Shown here: in pieces, positions 7,915 through 17,900 of the stretch
How the letters are laid out: every line of letters starts with the position of its first letter
Position numbering within the stretch: the stretch's first letter is position 1
Source: a virus
Direction: 5' to 3' (one strand)
IMG/VR virus record: IMGVR_UViG_3300032268_000599
Coordinates: 1 to 64,000 of that record
DNA: 64,000 nucleotides
The notes under the pieces: generated by a model
The model's input: only the letters and a program-made list of their open reading frames with translations
Told to the model about the DNA's origin: nothing
The model's database searches: none
Made by a program: the position numbers and the translations under genes

Positions 7915-8391
7915 ATGGCTTTTGCTGATCCGTTAGCAACCGTGGAGGAACTCTCCACGTTTACGCGAACCACCTTTACCGCTGGTGCTGAGTACGATCA
8001 GGCAGAACTGATTCTGCAAGTAATTAGCGCCTGGGTTCGCACCCTGGGTCAGAAGAACTGGAATAACACGGATCTACTTCCGCCAGGTGATGTGGTTGGG
8101 GTTGTGCTTTCAGCATCCCGTAGGGAACTCGCCAACCCCGACCGCATCATCTCGGAATCCATGGGTCCGGTTTCAGTTACCAGACTGACGGTGCCGGATG
8201 GCTTCTTCACGCTTGGTGAAATGGCCATCATCCGGAAGAAATCTTCCGGTTCGATGTATACGATTCCGTTCCGCCGCGAGGATGATCGCTGGGCCATGGG
8301 TTATATCCATATGACCGCTGACCTAACCGATGAGCCGTTCCCCTATCTGGATCAGTGGGATCCCGGCTATTACAACACCATCCGTCCATGA
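7915..8391 (+). CDS. Head-to-tail adaptor
   Basis: This 158-residue protein after the coat gene has the helical N-terminus LATVEELSTFTRTTF and AELILQVISAWVRTLGQ typical of gp6/gp15-like connector adaptors, which bind below the portal. It ends in an ATGA overlap with the next gene, so the two are translationally coupled. The call rests on pattern and position. Confidence 0.75.
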   Translation: MAFADPLATVEELSTFTRTTFTAGAEYDQAELILQVISAWVRTLGQKNWNNTDLLPPGDVVGVVLSASRRELANPDRIISESMGPVSVTRLTVPDGFFTLGEMAIIRKKSSGSMYTIPFRREDDRWAMGYIHMTADLTDEPFPYLDQWDPGYYNTIRP

Positions 8392-8720
8392 GGTTGCGCG
8401 GGGGATACACCATTGAGGTGTACCGAACAAGCACTCGTGACCGGTATGGAGATAGTGAACTTCAGTCCGTTGGAACAATAGAAAATGTTCTGGTGCAGTG
8501 GGCTACCGCAAGATCCATGAATTCTGCCGAAGAAGTTGAGTTCATGTCCACTGTTGTTTATTGCCCTCGTGATGCCGCGATCCGGCTTCAGGAAAAAGAT
8601 CGGTTCCAACTGATGGGCGAGTGGTGGGCGGTTATTGGTGACCGGATCTGGGATGAGAACCATCCCGTTACTGGTCACAATTTTGGGTATTACGTTATGC
8701 AAGCGGAGATGATGGCGTAA
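8388..8720 (+). CDS. Head-to-tail stopper
   Basis: This 110-residue, mostly beta protein starts at the ATG that overlaps the previous stop. Its pattern, YTIEVYRTSTRDRYGD then VEFMSTVVYCPRDAAIRLQEKDRF, matches SPP1 gp16-like head-closure proteins that plug the connector and join it to the tail. It is followed directly by the next ATG with no gap. Confidence 0.75.
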   Translation: MRLRGGYTIEVYRTSTRDRYGDSELQSVGTIENVLVQWATARSMNSAEEVEFMSTVVYCPRDAAIRLQEKDRFQLMGEWWAVIGDRIWDENHPVTGHNFGYYVMQAEMMA

Positions 8721-9692
8721 ATGGCTCGGGAAACCAGGCTTTTTCGGGTTGGCGATTGGGCTTTAGATGTACCAGTTCCAAATCCCGGCCTTCAAAAATG
8801 GCTAAACGGCCCCGAGTGTGAAGCTGCGCTCAAGGATGTAGTTGAAGAAATTTATCGCTATTACATCAATTATCTTCCAGTTAAAACCGGCAGGCTTCGC
8901 GGCAAGGCATCTACGGTCGTTAAACGGGTGGGTGTGCCGGGGCAAACCCGGAGGTATCACGGTTGGGTAACCAACAGCGCGTTGAGCTACCGAAAGACCA
9001 AGGGTAAGCCGTACCCAAGATTTATCGAGTACGGCAAGGCCAACGTAGATGCCGAGGGAAACCGCACCGGCACAAGGACAGCAGCGGGGATGCAGCTTCG
9101 GAATGCCGCGTGGCAGGTTGCAAACAAGCGATTCGGTGCCCAAGCCGCCGCCGCGGTTTTGGGCGGAATGTCCGGTGCCGGTACCGATCTTGGACAGGCC
9201 CGACCTGCCCCCAAGAGGGTTCCGAGCGGCGCGGTGCCGACCTCGGTGGAGAGGTTGGCAGAGTTGGCCAAGGGTACGCCCAGGAAGAAGCAGCTTTCTC
9301 CGCAGGAGAAAGAGGCTCGCCGCGTGGCAATGATTAATGCACAGAGGGCGCGCCGCGCAGGAGAAGCGGAAAATAAAGAAGCACGCCGCGTGGCGCGTTT
9401 GGGCAAAAGTCCCCAGCCCCCTCAGCCGCGCATTCCGCAACCCCCGCAGCGCCCGACAGCGCCACCACGCGCACAGCCCCCTCAGCCGCCGCAGCCGCCG
9501 CGACCGGCTCAGCCACCGCAGCCGCCGCGACCCAGGCCCAACCCGCCTGCCCCAGCCGCGCCAAGTTTGCCACCTGGCTACAGAAGCAACCCCAAGGGGA
9601 AGGGGAGCCAGGTCATCAACTCAAAGGGCCAATTCACTAGGGTTGGCCCCCCAAAGCCGCCTTCGGCACGGAAGCCGCGGCGTAGAAAGTGA
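8721..9692 (+). CDS. HK97 gp10-like tail component with proline-rich tail
   Basis: The first 150 residues match the HK97-gp10/minor tail family: YYINYLPVKTGRLRGKAST and YPRFIEYGKANVDAEGNRTG are the key stretches. This family helps finish the tail end that docks to the head. The C-terminal half is unusual: a basic region (KEARRVAMINAQRARRA) and then a long run of Pro-Gln-Pro repeats from about residue 230 to 285, followed by a short folded-looking end. Family members are usually 130-190 residues, so the repeat tail is an extension. Confidence 0.75.
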   Translation: MARETRLFRVGDWALDVPVPNPGLQKWLNGPECEAALKDVVEEIYRYYINYLPVKTGRLRGKASTVVKRVGVPGQTRRYHGWVTNSALSYRKTKGKPYPRFIEYGKANVDAEGNRTGTRTAAGMQLRNAAWQVANKRFGAQAAAAVLGGMSGAGTDLGQARPAPKRVPSGAVPTSVERLAELAKGTPRKKQLSPQEKEARRVAMINAQRARRAGEAENKEARRVARLGKSPQPPQPRIPQPPQRPTAPPRAQPPQPPQPPRPAQPPQPPRPRPNPPAPAAPSLPPGYRSNPKGKGSQVINSKGQFTRVGPPKPPSARKPRRRK

Positions 9693-9700
9693 GGGAATAA

Positions 9701-10189
9701 ATGGCCCTCTCCCTTCCACCCTGGTACAAGGGTGGATTCATTGATGTTGAAGATTTACTCTGCGACCTATTCATTTGGTTGCTCGGTGAAGAAATTCCTG
9801 TAGTAACATGGTTAGTAGAGGACTACTATGTAAATCCGCGCCCAGTAATCAGGGTCCATAGGGCAGCGGGTAAAGCAGTAGATGGAATGCCATTCGACCA
9901 CGCCGTCGTACAAATTGGGGTGTTGAGCCAGAGTCGCCAAGACTCGTGGCAGCTTGCCGAATTTGTGCGTCAAGTAATGGCAGCATGTTCAGGCGGTTTT
10001 AAGGTTCCGCGCCAAGACGGGACCGTTACACAGATCAATTCTGTGGAGGAATGGGCAGGCCCCGTTCAGGCACTAGATGAATATGTCGATGACAAATTCA
10101 TCTCCATAAATTACCGAATTCTGGTTCGGAACCCCCGGAGTGTTTCTCCGGATTACTACCGCCAGATAATGAATACTCTCCCATCTTAA
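9701..10189 (+). CDS. Tail terminator
   Basis: This 162-residue protein sits between the gp10-like protein and the tail tube, where the tail terminator is normally encoded. The pattern VIRVHRAAGKAVDGMPFDHAVVQ and the C-terminal ISINYRILVRNPRSV fit the family. Terminators form a ring that ends tail-tube growth once the tape measure is covered. GAGGGAATAA precedes the ATG. Confidence 0.8.
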   Translation: MALSLPPWYKGGFIDVEDLLCDLFIWLLGEEIPVVTWLVEDYYVNPRPVIRVHRAAGKAVDGMPFDHAVVQIGVLSQSRQDSWQLAEFVRQVMAACSGGFKVPRQDGTVTQINSVEEWAGPVQALDEYVDDKFISINYRILVRNPRSVSPDYYRQIMNTLPS

Positions 10190-10196
10190 GGAAGAA

Positions 10197-11204
10197 ATGG
10201 CTACCGATTTTGAATCCATCCGCTCGGCCAAGCAGGAGTTGGTTCTTGCCAACCTGCACCTGGCCGTGCTTTTCGCTCCCATCACCAGCCCGGTTGTGAC
10301 CAACCTGGAAGATGCCGCTACCGGCGATATCATTTCGCTGTCCAACTACAGCAGCGCCGGGATCATCGAGAAGGGTGCCGGTGTCGATCTCGGCAACGAC
10401 AACACCACGACCGATATCGAGGCGTATGGCGATGCCGACCCGGTTCGTTCGATCATCTCCAAGCGCACGGTCACCTTCAAGGCTGACTTCTTGGAGACTA
10501 ACCTCCAAACCCTGCAACAGTTCTGGGGAACTTCGCTTTCGACCATCGTTCCCAGCGCCCAGGGTGGCATCGTCATCCAGGCACCGTCCCTGCCGAAGAA
10601 CATCTACTACCGCGCAATTCTGCTCGGCCAGGACGATGTTGACGGCGAGGATCTGTTCATGTACTGGATCATGCCCAAGGTCAAGCTCGACACGGTTGAT
10701 AACCAGTCGATCAAGGACGACGGCGCTATGTCCTACATGATGACCTTCAAGGCGTTCAAGGACAGCGCCGCGGGATTCTCTGTGGCGCAGGGCTTCTGCG
10801 GCCCCGGCTGGAACCACCTCGCCTCGCGCGCCGGTTTCGGAACGGCTGTTACCGCCCTGACCGCGACCATCAGCACCACGCAGGGTGGCCCGACGTTCGC
10901 GGCCAACCTGACCGGTACTGCCGCCGCGCTTGCCGGTACTTTCCGCAACATGAAGGTTGTTGGCCAGAACGGTATCAACTACACGGTCAACTGCTCGTAT
11001 GGTTCGTCCAACACCGGCAAGGCCATTGTGGACACCAACGGCAAGATCACCATTCCGGTTGGCGCAAACGCCACTTCGTCTGGCCCCACCAGCGGTGGTG
11101 TGGCTTCGACTGCGGCAGCGTCCCCAGCCAACATCGTGGCTACCTACACGCCTGCTGGCTCGACCACCCCGTTGACTGTCACCCAGACGGTCCAACTCAC
11201 CTAA
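10197..11204 (+). CDS. Major tail (tube) protein with Ig-like domain
   Basis: This 335-residue tube protein has an N-terminal tube domain; the ITSPVVTNLEDAATGDI and YYRAILLGQDDVDGEDLFMY stretches are typical of actinophage tube proteins. From about residue 225 there is a second Ig-like domain (LTATISTTQGGPTFAANLTG), probably exposed along the tail. Its GC-biased codons resemble those of the coat gene. A strong hairpin follows the stop. Confidence 0.93.
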   Translation: MATDFESIRSAKQELVLANLHLAVLFAPITSPVVTNLEDAATGDIISLSNYSSAGIIEKGAGVDLGNDNTTTDIEAYGDADPVRSIISKRTVTFKADFLETNLQTLQQFWGTSLSTIVPSAQGGIVIQAPSLPKNIYYRAILLGQDDVDGEDLFMYWIMPKVKLDTVDNQSIKDDGAMSYMMTFKAFKDSAAGFSVAQGFCGPGWNHLASRAGFGTAVTALTATISTTQGGPTFAANLTGTAAALAGTFRNMKVVGQNGINYTVNCSYGSSNTGKAIVDTNGKITIPVGANATSSGPTSGGVASTAAASPANIVATYTPAGSTTPLTVTQTVQLT

Positions 11205-11216
11205 ATCACCACAACC

Positions 11217-11252
11217 GGGTGGGGGTGGCCTTTAACCGGGTCACCCCCACCC
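11217..11252 (+). terminator. Strong hairpin after the tube gene
   Basis: GGGTGGGGGTG and CACCCCCACCC form an 11-base-pair stem with a 14-base loop. No T-run follows; the next bases are ACCCAAAAAATAAA. It is therefore more likely an mRNA-stabilising or partial-attenuation hairpin, which would let the tube gene be expressed far above the chaperones. Confidence 0.6.
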
Positions 11253-11289
11253 ACCCAAAAAATAAATCCAATTGGAGAGGATTACTAAT

Positions 11290-11580
11290 ATGGCACCGCG
11301 TAAAACAGATGAGGGCGAAACCCTTTTCGAGAAGTTGCGTAAAGAGGTCATTGTGCCTGACCCGCTGCGGGTAACGGAAGAAATCGTTCTGTACTGCCCC
11401 ACAAAAACGCAGCTTGAGAAGTCCCAGAGTGCAGACACAGAGGTTGAGGCCAACAAGCTGCTACTGGGCGAAGAAAACTACGAGAAGCTTGATGAGCTTT
11501 TTGGTCCCGAATCCCCGCAAATGTGGGTCGAATTCAATAAGGCATACATCTCACATTTTTTCCCTACCCCGAACGGGTAG
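11290..11580 (+). CDS. Tail assembly chaperone, short form (gpG-like)
   Basis: This 96-residue acidic protein is the upstream half of the frameshifted chaperone pair between tube and tape measure. ATG 11290 has the ribosome binding site GGAGAGG nine bases upstream, so the earlier in-frame TTG at 11272 is rejected. The C-terminus ISHFFPTPNG contains the slip site. The short form coats the tape measure during tail assembly and is absent from the virion. Confidence 0.88.
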   Translation: MAPRKTDEGETLFEKLRKEVIVPDPLRVTEEIVLYCPTKTQLEKSQSADTEVEANKLLLGEENYEKLDELFGPESPQMWVEFNKAYISHFFPTPNG

Positions 11581-11996
11581 TCGAGATTGTCAATCGCTTC
11601 TGGGAAGCGATTGAGTGGGATTTCCAGCACCTTCTCGGTGTTGACGCTTATGACTATTTCAGGGAATTGCGTCCTTGGAGCCAGTTTCTGCGATTCTTTG
11701 ACCGCCTCTTAAAGGTGGAGGGATCGGCTGTGCTTGACGCATACCTCAATGACCCAGATGTTGTTGATGAAATGGCCAAAAATCTTGAGTTAAATCCCAA
11801 GCGAAAGAAACCGTCGCTATTTGGCTGGACGGCGGAACTTTCCGCACTTAGAGACATTCAAGATCAACTCATCGCCTCTCGGGGGGGCACCAAGTTCGTG
11901 CCCCGACCAGACGTTCCTGGGCATAAAGAAGGTTGGGTTCGCAAGGACACCAAGCTGAATAAAACCATCGACAGGATTATTGGACCCAAAGAATGA
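11290..11996 (+). CDS. Tail assembly chaperone, -1 frameshifted long form (gpGT-like)
   Basis: Ribosomes that slip back one base at T-TTT-TTC (11556-11562) continue as ...ISHFF-PYPERVVEIVNRFWEAIEW and read on to 11996, giving about 235 residues. The downstream frame has no start codon of its own near the junction, which supports frameshifting. In lambda the T part recruits the tube protein to the G-coated tape measure. The stop at 11996 overlaps the tape-measure ATG (ATGA). Confidence 0.9.
11556..11562 (+). promoter_or_regulatory. Programmed -1 frameshift slip site TTTTTTC
   Basis: The heptamer is in the correct phase (T TTT TTC) relative to the short chaperone frame and lies 15 bases before its stop codon. 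Both tRNAs can re-pair after slipping. This is the conserved arrangement in siphophage chaperone genes. Confidence 0.9.
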
Positions 11997-14900
11997 TTGA
12001 AGCTGGCGTACTCGGTCTTAGACTTTCACCAATCGCTACCGGCTTTTGGAGACGAGCCGACGTTGAACTTAAGGCGCAAAAGGCAAGCAAAGCCGAGGTC
12101 AAGGTTGAAGCCGATATCAAGAAGGCTTCAGCCCAAATTGCCGGGTTCCGTATGCGGGAACAGGCCAATGCGATCAACCTGAGAGTCAAGGTTGACGAGA
12201 AATCCATTCGCACCGCGAATGACAAAATTCGATATATTGAGCACACCTGGAAGCAGTCCGATATCAAACGGGCGGTCCGGGTTCAGGTTTTTGTTGCGGG
12301 TGCGGCTGCTCTTCCGGCCTTGACGCAGGGGATCGTGTCGGTCACGGCGGCGATGACCGAACTGAGCCGGGTCAGCTTGGCCCTTCCGGGCCTTCTTGCC
12401 GGTGTGGGCGCGGCGGCGGCGAGCCTCTTTACCGGCCTCAACGGTGTCGGTGCGGCATTCAAGGCATCGAACGACGGTATGCAGAAATCGGCGCAGTACG
12501 CCCGTCAGTATGCGACGGCGAGCAGGGAACTTGAAAATGCCCAGCGCGATGTTGTCAAAGCCCTCAAGGATGCCAACCGGGAGATTGAGGACCAAAAGAC
12601 CAAGCTGGCGCGGGGGCAGCTGAGTGTTGAGCAGGCCGCTCTGAATGTTCGCCGCGCAAACGACGCGGTTTTCAAGGGCGGCTTCCAGAGCATCACCGAA
12701 TACCAGCAGGCCCTACTCGATGTTAAGTCGGCCAACCTTGACCTCAGTGAAGCGGTAAAGCAGAACTCCCGCAACATCCACGACTATTACGAGAGCGCCG
12801 GTCGGGGCGCTGCCCAATCCGACAATTACAAGGATTCGTTAGATAGGCTATCCAATTCCCTGGATAGCTTCCGCAAGGCCCAATTCCAGGCCGCGGGGAT
12901 GAGCGAGCAGTTCATCAGTGCCATGGAGAACCTGGCCCCTGCCGGTCAGGATTTTGTTCTCCAAGTCCTAAAGATGAAGGGGGCTTGGCAGGGACTCCAA
13001 AACTCCATCCAGACCACCCTGTTCAAGGGGCTGGGCGATGAGATCACTAATCTTGCCAACCGCCAGCTTCCGGTGCTCAAGACCGGTATGCAACAGGTCG
13101 CTGCTGCGATCAATAATGACATTAAGGCGCTATCGCGGACACTGAGCCGCGATTCCAGCGCCAAGAGCATTGCCAACATATTCCAGAACACCGGTCAGGC
13201 AATCACCGCCGCCACCCCTGGGCTGGACTCCTTCACCAGTGGCCTACTGAAACTTTCGGAGGTGGGAACGCGATTCCTACCCAGGGTGGCGCTCGCCTTC
13301 AACAAGGTAATGGGGCGCTTTGAGGCTTTCATCAACAAGGCCGACCGGGACGGCTCACTTAACAAATGGATTGATAGTGGCCTGAAGCTTGTCGCAAGCC
13401 TGGGCAGATCGCTGTTGAGTGTCGGATCAATTCTCAATTCCATTACCGAGGCATACAACAAGGCAACCGGTAACGTCGGCGGCTTCGCGGCCACCATGGA
13501 ACGCGCCCTCTCCGGGCTAGCAAAGAGCTTGGCATCCCCGGAGGGCCAGGGGCAGCTAATCAAATGGATACGAAGCTCCCGCGAGTTCATGGAGACGATT
13601 TCCGAGGCATTGCCTGGAATCAGAAAAATCTTCGCGGCCATTGGTGAGGGTGCAAGGGGATTTGCCGCGGTATTCTTCCCAATCTTTTCTAGCATTGGCA
13701 ATACAATCGGTGGCGCAAATGGACCACTGAAAACATTTGTTTCCGGCATGTTGATTTGGCGGACCATTGTTCCGCTCGTTAACGGAATGGGCAAGGCATG
13801 GCGCTACCTTAATGCCCAGTTCCAGCAATTCACGGAAAAACGTGCGGCTCTTCTTTCATCAAGAACTGCCGCATGGAAAGCCGCATTCGACGCGGACGGG
13901 ATTAAGTTTGCCGCTCAAACTCGCCTAAGGGCGCTCAACGATGAGGTCAAGGAGACTGACCGACTCTACGCGCGGATGTTCAATTCCCGCGCCGCCGCCG
14001 AACTTGAATACACCAAAGCGCAGAAGCGTCGTCAAGACCTTGAAGGCACGGCTAAATCCTCCAAGAAGGCTGCCAAAAAGGACGGCCTTGACGAAGCCGA
14101 GGCCAAGAGGAGGAGGGGCATATACCTGGCCGACGCTAATGCTTTCAAGCAGGCGAAGGCGGTAGAGAAGCGCGCCCTTGAGGAATTCAACATCAGGGAT
14201 GAGCGGCTATACAAAGCCGCCGCTGACCGGAGTGAGCTTCGGCGCAGCCTAGAGGTTGCTCGACCAAGGGCCTACAGGGATCTTCGGGAAGCCACCAATC
14301 TGGCAACCAAGGCGCAAGAGAATTTCAACAGGGTCAACCGCCTGACCGCCGATGGCATGTCCGGAAAGTGGGCGCGCTCGGTAGCCCTAATGAAGGGCAA
14401 GTATGACGGGCTGAAGTCCGCCTTGGGGTTCATCGGCGGTGTCGGTGCTTCGGCTGGCATAGCGGTCGGTGTGGCCGTGGCCTTCGATCAGCTAACAGCC
14501 GCCCAGGACAGAAACAAGGCATCCGCAGATAATCTCAAGGAATCTCAGGACGCGCTTGCCCAAACCCTTTCCAAGGGAACCGGATCCGCGACAGCGGCCA
14601 CGCTGGAAGAGAACGCGCGGCAGCTTAGGGACCGCTCCAACCCGGTTCACCCGGACGATCCGGGGCAGAACTTTGATGCCGCGAAAATCCTTGAGGGCCA
14701 GCTTGGAATGTCCCTTTCCGAAGCTGTAAACCTCACCCTTCCAACCGAAGTCAAGAAGCGGGAGGCCCGTCTCGCCACCGCCGACGCTCAGGTCATCGCC
14801 GCCGTTCCCGGCCTCGATGAGTGGAAGCAGTGGGGCAAGGACTTCGAGAAGAATGGTGTCAATTCAAGCGTTTACGGCAAGGCCCTCAACGGCGATCCTG

Positions 14901-17900
14901 GTTCAATCGGAAAGGTCGAGGCCGCTCGTGAGGCAATCCGATACGCCAATACGCCGGGATTGAAACTCGGTGCTGCCGTTGCAATCGGATCAGCACCCAA
15001 TGACCTCGGGGCCGCTCAGGAGCAGCTAGACAGATCGGGTCCATACGGAGGACTGCGCGGACTATCTCTTGCGACCGGCGCGGCCAGAAGCATTGGAAAT
15101 GAATCCCTTGCCAGGAGCCAGGATGCTCGTGAGTCCGCGAATGTAATTCCGCAGCGAGGATTGAACAGCCGCGGATCCAGCACGTTTGGCAAGTTCACCC
15201 TTGGCCCGAATGGGGCGATCATCAATCCGGACGGTTCCGCCGTCGTTGAGGTCGAAACCTATCCCGGTGAGGCGTGGATTCAGGCGCAGGCCGATAAGGG
15301 AATTTCTGTTGAGCGCAGATTCCCCAACGGCGCGGTCATCACCATCGGCCCGGAGTTCGGTCGGCAATATTTCAATAGCTACGCTCGCGGTGGCCCAGTT
15401 TGGGGGGCGGGTTCCGCAACGTCGGACAGCATCCCGGCGATGCTCTCTAATGGCGAGTTTGTTATCAACGCCAAGTCTGCCTCTCTGATCGGGCACGACC
15501 GGTTGCAACAAATGAACAGCATGAAGTTCGCCAATGGTGGACTTGTGCGCCGGTACGCTCCTGGCGGTCCGGTTTTGCCGCTTAACCCGCCACCAGATGA
15601 TGGCGGTAGCGCCGATGTGGTAGACGCTATTCTTGGCGGTAACAACGGGCCTGCGAGTATTGACCCGTTCAATCCAGGCGGGGTTTACGGCAATGTCCCG
15701 ACCCCGGCAGCGCCAAGCCCACCGATTAGGACCGATCCGGTCAATTCGGCTCCGGTGGTCCGACCCTATGTTCCACCAGCCCCGGCGATTTCACAGTTCG
15801 GCTCTATCGCCAACGGGATTGATTACATCCCAAGGCTTGGCGGCAGCGGAGCGCTTTCAGACTATGGAAGCACCGCCGCTTCAGCCGTAGACAAGGCTCC
15901 GATCAATCCGGATGCCAACATTCTCGACTATCTGGTTCAGGTGTCGAACGCTTTCGGGCTGAAGCCCGGTAGCGGACCAGCTGATACCGATGCTGGAAAC
16001 AAGATTGCCGATGAACTCGGCATTATGAACCACGGTCCGATCCCTGGAAACGGGATGCGACCCGCACAGCATGATGTTAACCGCGCCCTTGACATGGGAA
16101 CCGCCGAGCAGTCCCAGGCGGGTGAGATCACTGAATTTGTCAAGGCGTGGATGAGCGATCCGGCCAAGGTCGCGGCGACCCGTCAACTCATCTACAGAGA
16201 TCCAAAAACCGGTGAATCTTTCGGAATACATAAGGGCCGCAGGCTTTTTGGAGATGAGCTTCAGATCGTCTACGGTGACGATCTCCCCGATCACACTAAG
16301 CATGTTCATCTCGCCCTAGAGGGCGTTCCGCTATCCGCATTCAAGACAAATCTTCCCACGGCAAACATCCCCAAGCTGGGCGACATGCCAAAGGCCCCCC
16401 AAGGCCCGGTGGCGATTTCTCCGGGGCCAGCCGCCAGCACACCCAAGAGCGACGTTCAGCTATCCACCCCTGGGGCAATAAAGGGGCCGTTTGGGGACAT
16501 TCCGTTCGACCCCATCAGCATCCTCAAGCAAATCGGTGCCGCCATCCTCAACGGCATCTTCGCCTTCTTCGGGGTTGACGGCTCCGGATTTGTTAATGCG
16601 CTCTTCGGGCTGGGTGGCCAGCAGGGGCTTGGGATTGGCAAACAGGTGGAAGAAATTCCGCAGGCCGATCCGGACCTCGTTGCCGGTCTTGATGCCCAGA
16701 TCGCCCAGTACGAGGCCGTGGGCACACCGGCTGCCCTGGCGTTGGCCGAAAAGATCAAGGCCGGAAGGGACGGCTACCTCAAGCAGTTCGATTCAGTCAA
16801 CGCTGCCGCGAGCGCGGAGTCCGCGGCGGCTTACTTCGACAGCATCGGACAGCCTGACACCGCGGCGAAGTTGCGCGCCGGGGTGGAGGCCCTTGGCCCC
16901 AATCCGAACGAACCGAACCCGGAAAGGTTCGGCCCGGTAACCACCGTCCCCGGAACCGGGGAGAAGGGGCCGACAGCCCTGCCCCGCTCCGGTGTGTTTG
17001 TGGCACCGGCAGCCAACTACTCTGGCGGCACGCCGGAAACCCACAATGCTATCTATCGGGCGTTCAAGGAAGCCGGTTATCCGGACTCCGAATGGCCCTC
17101 CCTTGTTGAGCTTCTGAATCACGAGAACGACACATACGATCCGCTCAGGCCGACCGGTGGCCCCAACTCGGATGCTTCCGGCATCTTCCAATTCCTGTCC
17201 ACGACGTGGGACGAAGTTGGAATGCAGTACAGCACGGATCCGTATGTCCAGAGCGTTGCCGGTATGCGCTACATCAAGAAGCGTTACGGAACGCCAACTG
17301 CCGCATGGAATTTCTGGCAGAACCCCAACCCTCCCGGCCCGGACCCCAACTGGCCGCATTGGTACTCGACTGGCGGAATGGTTGCGCTAGCCAGGGGCGG
17401 AATGGTTTCCGGCCCCGGAACGGGCACCTCCGACAGCATCCCTGCGATGCTTTCCAACGGCGAGTTCGTCATGCGCGCCGATGCGGTGAAGCACTGGGGT
17501 AGCGACAAGCTTCACGCGATGAACCGCTATGCCGATGGCGGCTTGGTCGGGTACGCACCCGGTGGTCTTGTGATACCAAGCGATCCCGAGCAGCAGAAGT
17601 CGATGCTGCGGGATGCTTTCAAACCGAGAAGCGACGACCCGAATATGCAGGGTGGCGGCGGCTCCTTTGACTCCGCGCCGAAGCTGTCCACCGCCCAGAG
17701 TATCGGCCAAAATATTGGAAACTGGGGCAAAGGGTTCGCCCAGGCCGCGGATCAGGCGGTTACAGGTCTTGCTCCGCTAGTTGGCGCGGGTAACTTGCTG
17801 AACGATGCCGTTCGCCTGGAGTCGCAGTTGCTCGGCAGACCCGATCAAAGCATCAAAGACTACAAAGCGCCCGGTGTCGCGGATTCATGGAAGGGCGTGG

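Noticed and set aside
6603-7973. Long leftward open frame (about 456 codons) antisense to the coat gene
   Set aside because: It mirrors the codon periodicity of a GC-biased, highly expressed gene; the product is low in complexity (Gly, Val, Arg, Asp) and matches nothing, while the coat protein frame is certain.
10098-11195. Long leftward open frame (about 365 codons) antisense to the tube gene
   Set aside because: Same shadow effect opposite a GC-biased structural gene; no ribosome binding site and no recognisable product.
11272-11289. Upstream TTG start for the tail chaperone
   Set aside because: It lies within the GGAGAGG ribosome binding site that serves ATG 11290.
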